Source: an uncultured Mycolicibacterium sp. (GTDB taxonomy: Bacteria; Actinomycetota; Actinomycetes; Mycobacteriales; Mycobacteriaceae). From it: DNA of 34,656 nucleotides. Numbering within the stretch: position 1 is the first letter of the stretch; each line of letters starts with the position of its first letter. Shown one piece after another: positions 18,987 to 27,303 of this stretch. Location of the stretch: assembly GCA_945957405.1 (NCBI GenBank), contig CAMFLL010000035.1, forward strand, positions 1-34,656, given 5' to 3'. Under the pieces are notes generated by a model. It searched no databases, was not told the DNA's origin, and was given only the letters and a program-made list of their open reading frames with translations. A program made the translations under genes and the position numbers.

Positions 18987-20170
18987 CAGCTGCTGGTGAC
19001 CTCGGCGTACGCGGTGGTGTACTCCTTGACCTGCTCGTCGGTCAACGGCGGCCACTGCTTGACCTTGTCGAGGGTGCTTTGCGGCGGGTTGATCAGCGGG
19101 TTGGATGCGGCGCCGGGATCGATCTTGTTCAGGGCGTCTGTCATATCGCTCAGCACGGGGATGTAGCGGGTATACGCCACCAGCTTCGCGTAGTTGTCGC
19201 GGTCGTAGACGTAGTTGATCCACTCCTCGGCGGCCTTCTGGTTCTCCGCGGTGTACGGGATCACCATGCTCTGCAGGGTCATGGTGCCGCCGGCTTCGGG
19301 GATCACGAACTTCAGGTCGGGATTGTCGGCCTGCAGCTGTACCACGTCACCGGAATAGGCTTGCGCCACAGCCACATTGCCGGCCGCCAGGTCTTCGGCG
19401 TAATCGTTTCCGGTGAAGCGCCGGATCTGGCCCTTGTCTTTCTGTTCGCGAACCAGGTCCACCGCCCTGCCCACCGTTTCGCTGGTGGGGTTCACCGGTG
19501 TTGCGCCTTGGGCCAGCATGATCATCCCCAGGGCGTCTTGCGTGTCGGACAGCAATGTCACCTTGCCCCGAAGCGCGGGATCCCACAGGTCGTCGATCTT
19601 GGTGATGTCCCGCCCGGTGACCGCGCGGTTGTAGGCCAGGCCCACCATGCCCGACATGTACGGCGCGGTGACCTTACGGCCGGGGTCGATGCTGGCGTCG
19701 AGCAGCTGGGGCTGCAGATTCTTCTTGTTGGGCCAGCGGGATTCGCGGATCTCGTTGAGCCAGCCGAGCCGATTGAGCCGCGCGGCGATGGTCTCCGACG
19801 GGATCACCAGATCGCAGCCGATGTCCTGGCGACGCGACAATGGTTCCTTGTTCTTGGCGAACCACTCCTCGTCGTCGTTGTAGTCCTCCTTGTAGTCCAC
19901 GGTGAGTCCGGTGGCCTTCTGGAAGTCGGCGACGAAACCCTCGGCGATGTACAGCGGCCAGTTCGACACCCGCAACACGCCGGTCGCCGGGGAGCCGTCG
20001 TCGGCGGCGGGGGTGGATGACCCGGTGTTGCCGTTGCCGCTGGAGCCGCAGGCCACCAGCAGGGACGGTGCCGTGATCAGGGCTGTGGCGGTGGCCGCAC
20101 CGCCGACCAGGAAGCGTCGCCGCGATGTCCGGGCGGCGCCGAGCCGGGCAAGGTCGATATCGCTACGCAT
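18986..20170 (-). CDS. spermidine/putrescine-type ABC substrate-binding lipoprotein (Tat-exported)
   Basis: 394 residues from ATG 20170, with a weak AGGA ten bases upstream. An alternative ATG at 20230 would give an over-long leader. The N-terminus has a Tat motif (TSRRRFL, 15-21), a hydrophobic stretch, and a lipobox LVAC with Cys41 as lipidation site, followed by a Ser/Gly/Asn linker. The mature part is a PotD/PotF-like periplasmic-binding fold (VLRVSNWPLYIAEGFVADFQKATGLTVDYKEDYND, DLVIPSETIAARLNRLGWL, TQDALGMIMLAQG, VAQAYSGDVVQL, WINYVYDRDNYAKL). The family captures polyamines or related small cations outside the membrane for an ABC importer. No permease or ATPase gene accompanies it in the window, so it is either an orphan or relies on a remote transporter. 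Confidence 0.88.
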   Translation of the reverse strand: MRSDIDLARLGAARTSRRRFLVGGAATATALITAPSLLVACGSSGNGNTGSSTPAADDGSPATGVLRVSNWPLYIAEGFVADFQKATGLTVDYKEDYNDDEEWFAKNKEPLSRRQDIGCDLVIPSETIAARLNRLGWLNEIRESRWPNKKNLQPQLLDASIDPGRKVTAPYMSGMVGLAYNRAVTGRDITKIDDLWDPALRGKVTLLSDTQDALGMIMLAQGATPVNPTSETVGRAVDLVREQKDKGQIRRFTGNDYAEDLAAGNVAVAQAYSGDVVQLQADNPDLKFVIPEAGGTMTLQSMVIPYTAENQKAAEEWINYVYDRDNYAKLVAYTRYIPVLSDMTDALNKIDPGAASNPLINPPQSTLDKVKQWPPLTDEQVKEYTTAYAEVTSS

Positions 20171-20250
20171 GCCAGAAGATCCTGGTCGGAGCCGAAGAGC
20201 CGGGACATGCCGCAGACGCTGACCCGACATGACAATCGCGCTGGCGTGGC

Positions 20251-20643
20251 TCAGAAGGGCGAGTTCACCATCGAATTCGCCGCCATCTCCAGGTAGTCCA
20301 GTAGCGCCTTGCGGTGCTCGTCGTCGAGGGTGTCGGCGTCGATCTCGGCGATCGCGGTGTGCATGCAGCGCAGCCAGGCGTCGCGTTCGATGAAGCCGAT
20401 CCGGAACGGGTTGTGGCGCATCCGCAGGCGCGGGTGCCCACGCTGTTCGGAGTACGTCCGCGGCCCGCCCCAATACTGTTCGAGGAACATCCGCAGTCGG
20501 ACCTCGGCGCCCGGCAGGTCGTCGTCGGGGTAGAGGGGACGCAGGATCTCGTCCTCGGCGACCTGCTCGTAGAACCGCGAGACGATCCTGTGGAACGTGT
20601 CGGCACCGCCGACCGCGTCGTAAAAGGACTGTTGCTGATCCAT
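20251..20643 (-). CDS. glbO: group II truncated haemoglobin O (trHbO)
   Basis: 130 residues from ATG 20643; an ATG at 20652 would add three residues (MVP). Very close to M. tuberculosis GlbO (128). The haem pocket residues are present with a shift of +2: Tyr25 (B10), Tyr38 (CD1), proximal His77 (F8) and Trp90 (G8). The [22 protein letters not shown] segment is diagnostic of group II globins. GlbO binds O2 very tightly and is linked to membrane-associated oxygen or peroxide/NO chemistry. It lies 32 bases after the DUF4190/PknH-sensor gene on the same strand and 80 bases before the binding-protein gene, so the three could share a transcript. Confidence 0.96.
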   Translation of the reverse strand: MDQQQSFYDAVGGADTFHRIVSRFYEQVAEDEILRPLYPDDDLPGAEVRLRMFLEQYWGGPRTYSEQRGHPRLRMRHNPFRIGFIERDAWLRCMHTAIAEIDADTLDDEHRKALLDYLEMAANSMVNSPF

Positions 20644-20675
20644 CGGCACCATTGTGGCTGATGCCGATGGCGGGG

Positions 20676-21752
20676 TCAGCCCGGGATACGGTCGAGCATC
20701 TTGTCGGCGATCAGACCGGCCCGGTCGGCGACCCGCTGGGAGAACACACCCATGTCGATCACCACGCTGCCCTTGGCTGCCATGATCCGGTACTGCGGCA
20801 CCGACTGCCGGATGGTCAGCGTGTTGTGCACGCTGAGGCGATTGGGCGTGACGTCGGGAGTGCCCATGTCCCAGGACAGCGTGGTGCCGTTGCCTGCGGT
20901 GATGGTGAAGGTCTTCCCGGCACACGCGCGCCACTGGTCGGCGCTCTGCGCCACGAACCGCCGCGCCGCGGTCGGATCGGTGAACGACGCCGCGACCTGT
21001 TCCACCATGGTCGCGGTGCTGGAGTCGCCGTAGCTGGCCCGCTGGTAGCCCGTGGCACCGCTCTGGTCGAACACGGTGTTGATACCGGGGGCGACCACAC
21101 CCGCGCACTCGGCCGGGTCACCGGTGGCGTCCTGCCCGCCGCCTGATCCTCCCGATCCGCCCGACGGCGCCGGCTCCAGCTCGGCGAGGTTGGGCGTGCC
21201 GAGAAGGTCCTTGACGTCGTCGACGCTCAGCAGCACCTTCGAGATGTCGATCGGGGCCGTACCGGGCGCCGCCGTTCCGGGGGCTGGGGCGATCACCTCC
21301 GAATCCGGGGCACGCGAGGAGGCGACCGTCGAATCGGGGTGGTCGCCCGCCGAGACCAATGCGACCACCAGCGCGCCGACGGCCAGCACGATGAACAGAT
21401 ACGACAGCGTGAGGCCGATCAGCGCGCGGTCGCGGCCACGCTCGAAGGTCCGGCGAATCTGCCCGAGCGCGACGTGCCCCAGCACCGCACCGACGGGTGC
21501 GAAGACGAAGGCGAACACCACCGAAAGGGTCGCCAGGGTGTTGGTCCGCGGTGGCGGGTAGGGCCCCGGCGGCGGGTACTGGCCGGGTGGCGGGTACTGG
21601 CCCGGCGGCGGATAACCCTGGGAGAATTGCGGTCCGTAAGGACCCGCGCCGTACTGGTTGTAGGGGTTGTTCGGTGGCGGGCCGTACGGATGTGGGGGCC
21701 CGGTCGGCCCGGGACCGTGGGGTCCCCAGGGGGTGGAATCGCCGTAAGTCAT
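20676..21752 (-). CDS. DUF4190-type membrane protein with extracellular PknH-like sensor domain
   Basis: 358 residues from ATG 21752; an ATG at 21761 is equally possible because GGAGGT lies only one base before 21752. Residues 7-70 are Pro/Gly/Tyr-rich with YPPPGQ repeats. Two membrane helices follow (about 73-95 and 111-134), with the short [14 protein letters not shown] loop typical of DUF4190. After a linker, residues 165-358 resemble the extracellular sensor of PknH and LppH-type proteins ([12 protein letters not shown] ... ECAGVVAPG ... [11 protein letters not shown] ... [18 protein letters not shown]), with Cys216 and Cys277 as the likely disulfide pair. There is no kinase domain, so it would sense or bind something outside without its own kinase output. 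Confidence 0.8.
   Translation of the reverse strand: MTYGDSTPWGPHGPGPTGPPHPYGPPPNNPYNQYGAGPYGPQFSQGYPPPGQYPPPGQYPPPGPYPPPRTNTLATLSVVFAFVFAPVGAVLGHVALGQIRRTFERGRDRALIGLTLSYLFIVLAVGALVVALVSAGDHPDSTVASSRAPDSEVIAPAPGTAAPGTAPIDISKVLLSVDDVKDLLGTPNLAELEPAPSGGSGGSGGGQDATGDPAECAGVVAPGINTVFDQSGATGYQRASYGDSSTATMVEQVAASFTDPTAARRFVAQSADQWRACAGKTFTITAGNGTTLSWDMGTPDVTPNRLSVHNTLTIRQSVPQYRIMAAKGSVVIDMGVFSQRVADRAGLIADKMLDRIPG
21553..21624. repeat. 18-bp tandem repeats encoding YPPPGQ units
   Basis: Four adjacent 18-base units (21553, 21571, 21589, 21607), the first three strongly similar (GGCGGGTACTGGCCGGGT type) and the last degenerate. They encode the Pro-rich repeat of the DUF4190/PknH-sensor protein on the minus strand. 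Copy number is likely to vary between strains. Confidence 0.75.
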
Positions 21753-21908
21753 CACCTCCATTGAACCTGACGACAGGGGCCGGCGACCTTCTCGTGACGT
21801 CACGGCAACCACTCACGTCACGCAGTGTTCACGGGATTGACCTGCGAACACGGTCCTAAATGTCGTGCGATCGAACCCAATCCGTGGTGGACTGTCCGCG
21901 GAGGACGA

Positions 21909-22559
21909 ATGGCGCAGCGCAAACACAACCGAGTCAACCGGGCTGGCCACCGCGCCGCGGCAACCTGTTCGGTCGCGGCGCCACTGCACAGCGTCGAAAC
22001 CACCACAACCCTCACCCACGCGCCGCACGACGGCGGCTCGCTGTGGGGTCGTCGCCGGGTGCTGCTGCTCAATTCCACCTACGAACCGTTGACCGCGCTG
22101 CCGATGCGGCGCGCGATCGTCATGCTGCTGTGCGGTAAGGCCGACGTGGTGCACGACGATCCGGCCGGGCCCGTCATCCATTCGGCCAGCAGGGCCATCG
22201 CCGTACCGTCGGTGATCAGGCTGCGCTCCTTTGTCCGGGTGCCCTACCGCGCCCGGATCCCGATGACGCGGGCCGCGCTCATGCACCGCGACCGCTACCG
22301 CTGCGCGTACTGCGGCGGCAAGGCCGACACCGTCGACCATGTGCTGCCGCGCAGCCGAGGCGGCGAGCACACGTGGGAGAACTGCGTCGCGTGCTGTTCG
22401 TCATGCAACCACCGCAAGGCCGACAAGTTGCTCTCCGAACTGGGCTGGACGCTGCGGATGGCGCCGGTGCCCCCGAAGGGTCAGCACTGGCGGCTGCTGT
22501 CGACCATCAAGGATCTCGATCCGGCGTGGATGCGGTACCTCGGCGAAGGCGCGGCGTGA
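21909..22559 (+). CDS. HNH endonuclease-domain protein (Rv2469c-like)
   Basis: 216 residues from ATG 21909, with CGGAGG four bases upstream; an upstream ATG at 21825 has no ribosome site. The N-terminal 40 residues are basic and low in complexity. A conserved domain (LLLNSTYEPLTALPMRRAIVMLLCGKADVV) precedes the HNH/McrA-type zinc-nuclease motif: CAYC (Cys132, Cys135), DH (Asp143, His144), Asn158, CSSC (Cys163, Cys166) and His168. This is the IscB/McrA-like stand-alone HNH class found throughout actinobacteria; the target is unknown. It is divergent from the membrane-sensor gene across about 156 bases. Confidence 0.88.
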   Translation: MAQRKHNRVNRAGHRAAATCSVAAPLHSVETTTTLTHAPHDGGSLWGRRRVLLLNSTYEPLTALPMRRAIVMLLCGKADVVHDDPAGPVIHSASRAIAVPSVIRLRSFVRVPYRARIPMTRAALMHRDRYRCAYCGGKADTVDHVLPRSRGGEHTWENCVACCSSCNHRKADKLLSELGWTLRMAPVPPKGQHWRLLSTIKDLDPAWMRYLGEGAA

Positions 22560-22596
22560 AGCGCGACCTTGGCCCGACATGCGGGCCCGGGTGGGA

Positions 22597-22609
22597 TAGG
22601 TTTAGCGCG
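22597..22609 (+). promoter_or_regulatory. leaderless promoter -10 for ctaJ
   Basis: TAGGTT at 22597-22602 fits the mycobacterial TANNNT -10 and ends seven positions before the GTG at 22609, exactly where the first transcribed base would coincide with the start codon. There is no Shine-Dalgarno sequence before this GTG. A leaderless message is inferred. Confidence 0.6.
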
Positions 22610-22845
22610 TGAGTACTGCGCTTACCCATTCCCTGCTCGGGGGTGTACCGCTGCTCGTGTTCGCGGTGCTGGCCCTGCTGACCCTGAGCCGCAAGAGCCA
22701 TCATCCGGCGGCCTACAAACTGCCTGACAAATGGACTCACGCACCGATCCTGTGGGCGGCCGTCGGCGAGAAGGTCGGAGACGCGGGACACGGGCACGGC
22801 TCTGACGATTTCACCGTGGGAGGTGGCGCAAGTGGCAAGTGGTGA
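22609..22845 (+). CDS. ctaJ: aa3-type cytochrome oxidase small subunit CtaJ (probable)
   Basis: 78 residues with one N-terminal transmembrane helix ([17 protein letters not shown], about 11-27), then a short soluble part with [16 protein letters not shown] and a His/Gly-rich stretch. I recognise it as the accessory subunit found in structures of the M. smegmatis bcc-aa3 supercomplex and called CtaJ; the assignment rests on the small size, single helix, [10 protein letters not shown] motif and linkage to the DUF5130 gene, all from memory. It starts with GTG and overlaps the next gene by 14 bases. The gene is short and easily missed. Confidence 0.7.
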   Translation: MSTALTHSLLGGVPLLVFAVLALLTLSRKSHHPAAYKLPDKWTHAPILWAAVGEKVGDAGHGHGSDDFTVGGGASGKW

Positions 22846-23311
22846 GCATTCGACCGAACTCGTTCCGATCGATCCGGCCGAACTACCGCGTGGTTGGGCT
22901 GTGACCTCCAGCGGCCGGCTGTCCGGTGTCACCGAGCCCGGCTACCCCTCCGAGGATTATCCGTTCTCGATCAAGGACCGGGTCGCCCTCGATGACGCGC
23001 TGAAGTACGGCTCGCGCGCGTCGAAGGCACGCTTCGCCGTCTACATCGGCGATCTCGGTGCCGACACCGCGGCCGAGGCCCGCAGGATCCTGGGCCGGGT
23101 GCCCACCCCCAACGATGCGCTGCTGCTCGCGGTCTCCCCGGACCAGAAGGCCATCGAAGTCGTCTACGGCGCCGGGCTGCAGGGTCGTGGCGCCGAGTCC
23201 GCCGCCCCGTTGGGCGTCGCCGCTGCGGCGTCGTCGTTCAAGGAGGGCAATCTGATCGACGGCCTGGTCAGCGCGATCCGCGTGCTGTCGGCCGGCATCT
23301 CGCGCCCGTAG
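22832..23311 (+). CDS. DUF5130 protein, possible respiratory supercomplex-associated factor
   Basis: 159 residues from GTG 22832, chosen because GGGAGG (22818-22823) lies eight bases upstream; the GTG at 22823 has no ribosome site. The sequence [69 protein letters not shown] fits a TPM-like alpha/beta fold. It has no signal peptide or membrane helix and is counterpart to M. tuberculosis Rv2468c by order. The 14-base overlap with ctaJ implies coupled synthesis. I recall a gene at this position reported among supercomplex-associated proteins in M. smegmatis, but cannot verify it here. Confidence 0.8.
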   Translation: MASGEHSTELVPIDPAELPRGWAVTSSGRLSGVTEPGYPSEDYPFSIKDRVALDDALKYGSRASKARFAVYIGDLGADTAAEARRILGRVPTPNDALLLAVSPDQKAIEVVYGAGLQGRGAESAAPLGVAAAASSFKEGNLIDGLVSAIRVLSAGISRP

Positions 23312-23322
23312 CCGTCATCGAG

Positions 23323-23374
23323 AAGCCACCTGTGCACACCCCGTCCTGGGGTTTCGTGTACACAGGTGGCTTTT
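23323..23374. terminator. intrinsic terminator between convergent DUF5130 and pepN genes
   Basis: AAGCCACCTGTG (23323-23334) pairs perfectly with CACAGGTGGCTT (23361-23372), with further inner pairing (ACAC/GTGT and CCC/GGG), followed by TTTT at 23371-23374. It sits between the stop codons of two convergent genes. The U-tract favours plus-strand termination; on the minus strand the tract is poor. Confidence 0.85.
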
Positions 23375-23387
23375 CGGCGTTGGGGGT

Positions 23388-25973
23388 CTAGCCGGCGTCG
23401 AAGCCGCGGGCCCGCAGTGCGCGCTCGACGCCGGCGCGTCCTTCCACTACGAGGCGGCGCAGGGCGGGCGGGACCTCGGGGGAACTCAGGAAGGCATCCG
23501 CGGCGTCGAGCCCGGCCTGGCTGATATCCGACGACGGGTAGAGGCCGATGACGACGGTCTGGGCGACCTCGCTCGACCGGCGCTCCCACACCGCGGAGAT
23601 CGCGTCGAAGTAGCGCTGCGTGAACGGCGCGAGCACCTCGGCCTGTCCTGGCGCGTTGATCCCGGCGATGATCGACCGCGCGGTGATGTTGGCCAGTGTG
23701 TCGTCCTCGACCACCTGTTGCCAGGCGGCCTCCTTGACGGCGGCCTGCGGTCGAGCGGCCGAGGCCGCGGCGGCGTTGCGCTTACCGGCGGCGGTGTTGT
23801 CCCGGGCGGCCTCGGCGTCGATGAACGGAGTGGCGGTGCCCTCGGCGTCGATGCGTCCGGCCGCGGCAAGTGCCGTGACGATGCGCCACCGCAGGTCGGT
23901 GTCGATCTGCAGACCGGCCAGCCCCTCTTGCGCGGGATCGTGATCCAGCAGGTCGGCGAGCAGCACCACATGCTGTGTCGAGAGCACCGACGTGCACAGT
24001 GCGTTGACGAACGCCAGCTGATGGTCGGACCCTGGCTCGGCCGCGCGGGCCAGCTCCACGAGCCGGTCGGCGAAGGCGGGCCAGCCCTGCGTGCGGGCCC
24101 ACTGTGGTTCGGCGTAGGAGCCCAGCGCCGTCTGCGCCTGCAACAGCAGCCGCTGGGCCACGCCGACCTCGGTCTCGGCGTGGATGCCACCGGTCACCAA
24201 CGTCACGAAGTCGCGGGCCTTGAGCTCGGCGTCACGGGTCATCTCCCAGGCCGCCGACCACGCCAGTGTGCGGGGCAGCGGATCGGCGATGTCGGCGATG
24301 CGGGCCAGGGCGGTGCGCAGCGACTCCGGATCGAGTCGCAGTGAGCAGTAGGTGAGGTCGTCGTCGTTGACGATGATCAGCTTGCCACGCGAAACTCCTT
24401 GCAGCCCAGGTACATCAGTGCGCTCACCCTCGATGTCGAGCTCCTCGCGGCGGACGCGGACCAGCTTGCCCGATTCGTCCTCGTCGTAGATGCCGACGGC
24501 CAGGCGATGCACGCGGGTCTCGCCGGCACCTGGCGCCGCGCCGCTCTGCTCGATGGCGAAGCGGGTGAAGTTGCCGAACGCGTCGAGGTCGAAGTCGGCG
24601 CGCAGCGTGTTCAGCCCGGTGGTCTTGAGCCACTGCCTGCCCCAGTGTGACAGATCGCGTCCCGACGACTTCTCCAGCGCCCCAAGGAGATCGGAGAAGG
24701 TGGCGTTGGCGAACGCGTGGCCGCGGAAGTAGTCGCGCAGGCCCGCCAGGAACGCCTCTTTGCCGACGTAGGCCACCAGTTGCTTGAGCACGCTGGCGCC
24801 CTTGGCGTAGGTGATGCCGTCGAAGTTGACCTCGACGGCGGCCAGGTCAGGGATCTCTGCCGCGACAGGATGGGTCGACGGCAGCTGATCTTGCCGGTAG
24901 GCCCAGGATTTCTCGACATTGGCGAACGTCGTCCAGGCCTGGTTGTACTCGGTGGCCTCGGCCTGGCACAGCACCGATGCGAACGTCGCGAACGATTCGT
25001 TGAGCCACAGGTCGTCCCACCAGGTCATGGTGACCAGGTCGCCGAACCACATGTGCGCCATCTCGTGTAGCACCGTCTCGGCGCGCCGTTCGTACGAGTA
25101 GCGGGTGACCTTGCTGCGGAACACGTAGTCCTCGAGGAATGTGACCGCGCCGGCGTTCTCCATGGCGCCGGCGTTGAACTCGGGCACGAACAGCTGGTCG
25201 TACTTGCCGAAGGCGTACGGGGTGCCGAAGTTGTTGTGGTAGAAGCCGAATCCCTGCTTGGTCTCGGTGAACAACCGCTCGGCATCCATGAACTCCGACA
25301 GCGAGGCCCGGCAGAAGATGCCGAGCGGGATCTCGCCGTGCTCATCGGTGTAGGCGTCGCGCCAGACGGCGTACGGCCCGGCGATCATCGCGACGAGGTA
25401 GGTGCTCATCCGAGGCGTGGTGGCGAACGTGTGGACGGTGACGTCACCGTCGCGTTCGGCCGACGCGGTGGCGCCGTTGGAGATGACCTCCCAGTGCGCG
25501 GGCGCGGTGACGCTGATGTCGAAGGCGGCCTTGAGGTCGGGCTGATCGAAGCAGGCGAACATCCGCTTGGCGTCAGCGGTTTCGAACTGTGAGTAGAGGT
25601 ACACCTCGCTGTCGACGGGATCGACGAAGCGGTGCAGTCCCTCGCCGGTGTTGGAGTAGCTGCAGTCGGCGTCGATGACGGCGACATTGTGTTGGGCAAG
25701 ACCCCGCAGCGGGATGCCGGTGGCCTCGTCGTAGCCCGACACGTCGATGTCGTGCCCGTTGAGCTGGGCGCTGTGGATCTTGTCGGCCGCGATGTCGAGG
25801 TAGGTGTCGGCGCCGGGTGTCGCGTCGAACTCCACCGTGGTCACCGAGCGGAAGGTGCGTTCACCCGGTTTGCCGTCACCGTCGGTGAGGTCGAGGACGA
25901 TGCGGTAGCTGTCGACGGTCACCAGGCCCGCGCGCTCGGCGGCCTGGTCCTGGGTCAGATTGGGAAGTGCCAC
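23388..25973 (-). CDS. pepN: aminopeptidase N (M1 zinc metallopeptidase)
   Basis: 861 residues from GTG 25973 (MALPNLTQDQ), the same length as M. tuberculosis Rv2467. An upstream GTG at 25985 would add only MLSG. It removes N-terminal amino acids from peptides in the cytoplasm. The exopeptidase motif GAMEN is at 269-273, and the zinc site HEMAHMWFGDLVT at 303-315 (His303, His307) with Glu326 in WLNES as third ligand. The C-terminal half is the ERAP-like helical domain. A TAGTGT on the minus strand at 25987-25982 could be the -10 of a nearly leaderless transcript. It converges on the DUF5130 gene through a strong hairpin terminator. Confidence 0.96.
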   Translation of the reverse strand: MALPNLTQDQAAERAGLVTVDSYRIVLDLTDGDGKPGERTFRSVTTVEFDATPGADTYLDIAADKIHSAQLNGHDIDVSGYDEATGIPLRGLAQHNVAVIDADCSYSNTGEGLHRFVDPVDSEVYLYSQFETADAKRMFACFDQPDLKAAFDISVTAPAHWEVISNGATASAERDGDVTVHTFATTPRMSTYLVAMIAGPYAVWRDAYTDEHGEIPLGIFCRASLSEFMDAERLFTETKQGFGFYHNNFGTPYAFGKYDQLFVPEFNAGAMENAGAVTFLEDYVFRSKVTRYSYERRAETVLHEMAHMWFGDLVTMTWWDDLWLNESFATFASVLCQAEATEYNQAWTTFANVEKSWAYRQDQLPSTHPVAAEIPDLAAVEVNFDGITYAKGASVLKQLVAYVGKEAFLAGLRDYFRGHAFANATFSDLLGALEKSSGRDLSHWGRQWLKTTGLNTLRADFDLDAFGNFTRFAIEQSGAAPGAGETRVHRLAVGIYDEDESGKLVRVRREELDIEGERTDVPGLQGVSRGKLIIVNDDDLTYCSLRLDPESLRTALARIADIADPLPRTLAWSAAWEMTRDAELKARDFVTLVTGGIHAETEVGVAQRLLLQAQTALGSYAEPQWARTQGWPAFADRLVELARAAEPGSDHQLAFVNALCTSVLSTQHVVLLADLLDHDPAQEGLAGLQIDTDLRWRIVTALAAAGRIDAEGTATPFIDAEAARDNTAAGKRNAAAASAARPQAAVKEAAWQQVVEDDTLANITARSIIAGINAPGQAEVLAPFTQRYFDAISAVWERRSSEVAQTVVIGLYPSSDISQAGLDAADAFLSSPEVPPALRRLVVEGRAGVERALRARGFDAG

Positions 25974-26024
25974 GCCCGACAACACTAATCGTCGCGACGA
26001 CCTCGCGTCCGGTGGTACTGACCG

Positions 26025-26456
26025 CTACAGCCCGGGGATACCGAACCCGCTCAGACCCGACAGGGCACTGCCGCCCGTCAGTCCGGTCAAGCCCCCAAGC
26101 TGGTTCAGCGTTCCCAGTTGGTTCAGTACAGAGCCATCACCGATCGAGGACACCATCGACGGGCAGTACATCTGGATGGCGATGCCGGCGAAGAACGCGG
26201 CCATCTCGGGGGAGACGCCGTTGTTGCGCACCTTGGTGACCGCCGAGGCGAAATTCTTGCCCGGCTCGACCAGCATCGGGCAGATCGACTGGCCCAACGC
26301 GAGAGTGTCCGTGGGATTGTCGACGCCGATCCCGACGCTGGACAGTTGCCTCAGGAAGTCGCCGTTGGTGTCGGCCTGGGCGGGCGCCGCCGACACCAGT
26401 GGAAGAGCGACCAGCGCCGCTGAGAAGGCCAGGGCGCCAAGGCGAGGGTGCGGCAT
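26025..26456 (-). CDS. secreted DUF732-family protein
   Basis: 143 residues from ATG 26456, with CAGGAG and about seven bases spacing. The frame extends further upstream but without another ribosome site. Residues 1-28 are a Sec signal peptide (hydrophobic core ALAFSAALVALPLVSAA) with probable cleavage after AQA28. The mature protein is the small helical DUF732 domain (DTNGDFLRQLSSVGIGVDNPTDTLALGQSICPML ... MYCPS) with Cys59 and Cys98 as probable disulfide. The C-terminus (111-143) is a Gly/Leu/Ser-rich low-complexity tail (LNQLGTLNQLGGLTGLTGGS). Function is unknown; DUF732 proteins are abundant in mycobacterial envelopes and culture filtrates. Confidence 0.88.
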   Translation of the reverse strand: MPHPRLGALAFSAALVALPLVSAAPAQADTNGDFLRQLSSVGIGVDNPTDTLALGQSICPMLVEPGKNFASAVTKVRNNGVSPEMAAFFAGIAIQMYCPSMVSSIGDGSVLNQLGTLNQLGGLTGLTGGSALSGLSGFGIPGL

Positions 26457-26502
26457 GAGTAGCTCCTGAATGTCGGGGAGAGCATCACGCCCTCTAATCA
26501 CT

Positions 26503-26538
26503 CAGGTAACAATCGATGACACAGGTAACTTTAGTAAC
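26503..26538. repeat. CAGGTAAC direct repeats in divergent intergenic region
   Basis: CAGGTAAC occurs at 26503-26510 and again at 26522-26529 (19-base period), with a partial copy AGTAAC at 26533-26538. They lie just upstream of the DUF732 gene (minus) and about 150 bases before the oxidoreductase. Possible operator; no regulator can be named. Confidence 0.35.
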
Positions 26539-26612
26539 ACGATTTGGTCAAGGTTGGCTCCCTATGCGTTTCCTTTGGGCGCATTTTCAGGTGCGTGTGT
26601 TCAGCCCGCGGG

Positions 26613-26639
26613 GGGAACATCACCGGGGGGTGGCGAGTT
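26613..26639 (+). promoter_or_regulatory. SigH-type promoter for the Rv2466c-like gene
   Basis: GGGAACA at 26613-26619 followed after 17 bases by GTT at 26637-26639 matches the SigH/SigR class consensus (GGAAY, about 18 bases, GTT). M. tuberculosis Rv2466c is a known member of the SigH oxidative and thiol-stress regulon, which supports the reading. Confidence 0.7.
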
Positions 26640-26682
26640 GTGCTGTACGAGATTGTGCCCATCGACCGAGAGGAATGCCGTA

Positions 26683-27303
26683 ATGGCCGAGAAGTCCCGC
26701 GCCGATTTCTGGTTCGACCCGTTGTGCCCATGGTGCTGGATCACCTCCCGGTGGATCCTCGAGGTCGAAAAGGTCCGCGACATCGAGGTGAACTTCCACG
26801 TCATGAGCCTGGCGGTGCTCAACGAAGGGCGTGACCTGCCCGAGGAGTACCAGGAGATGATGAAGCGGGCATGGGCGCCGGTGCGGGTGGCCATCGCCGC
26901 CGAGCACGCCAAGGGACCCCAGATCCTCGCCCCGCTGTACACCGCGATGGGCACCCGGATCCACAACAAGGGTTACCGGGAATTCGACCCCGACTTCACC
27001 AAGGTCATCGCCGAATCCCTCGACGAGGTCGGATTGCCTGCGGAACTCGCCGAGGCGGCCACGTCCGAGAAATTCGACGAGGCGCTGCGCAAGAGCCACC
27101 ACGAGGGCATGGACGCCGTCGGCGACGACGTCGGTACGCCGACCATCCACGTCAACGGCGTGGCGTTCTTCGGGCCGGTGCTGTCACGCATCCCGCGCGG
27201 CGAAGAGGCGGGCAAGCTGTGGGACGCGTCGGTGATCTTCGCGTCGTACCCGCACTTCTGGGAACTCAAGCGCTCGCGCACCGAGGCCCCTGAATTCGAC
27301 TGA
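26683..27303 (+). CDS. mycothiol/mycoredoxin-dependent DsbA-fold nitroreductase (Rv2466c-like)
   Basis: 206 residues from ATG 26683, with AGAGGA eight bases upstream; M. tuberculosis Rv2466c has 207. A DsbA-like thioredoxin fold with the redox motif CPWC (Cys15, Cys18) in [20 protein letters not shown], and the cis-proline loop [19 protein letters not shown]. The M. tuberculosis enzyme is cytoplasmic, reduced by mycothiol/mycoredoxin, and activates nitro-prodrugs of the thienopyrimidine class (established knowledge). There is no signal peptide, consistent with a cytoplasmic reductase. A SigH-type promoter lies about 45 bases upstream, pointing to induction by disulfide stress. Confidence 0.92.
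   Translation: MAEKSRADFWFDPLCPWCWITSRWILEVEKVRDIEVNFHVMSLAVLNEGRDLPEEYQEMMKRAWAPVRVAIAAEHAKGPQILAPLYTAMGTRIHNKGYREFDPDFTKVIAESLDEVGLPAELAEAATSEKFDEALRKSHHEGMDAVGDDVGTPTIHVNGVAFFGPVLSRIPRGEEAGKLWDASVIFASYPHFWELKRSRTEAPEFD

Noticed and set aside
18986..19223. N-terminal extension of the amidohydrolase to 19223
   Set aside because: The extra 79 residues are an off-frame reading of the binding-protein gene; the ATG at 18986 with TGATG coupling is the natural start.
20643..21108. 155-residue N-terminal extension of the globin frame
   Set aside because: It overlaps the DUF4190/PknH-sensor gene in another frame and has no globin-like content; truncated haemoglobins begin at [11 protein letters not shown].
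21553..21624. Possible CRISPR-like or intergenic repeat array
   Set aside because: The 18-base repeats have no spacers and encode an in-frame Pro-rich segment of a protein.
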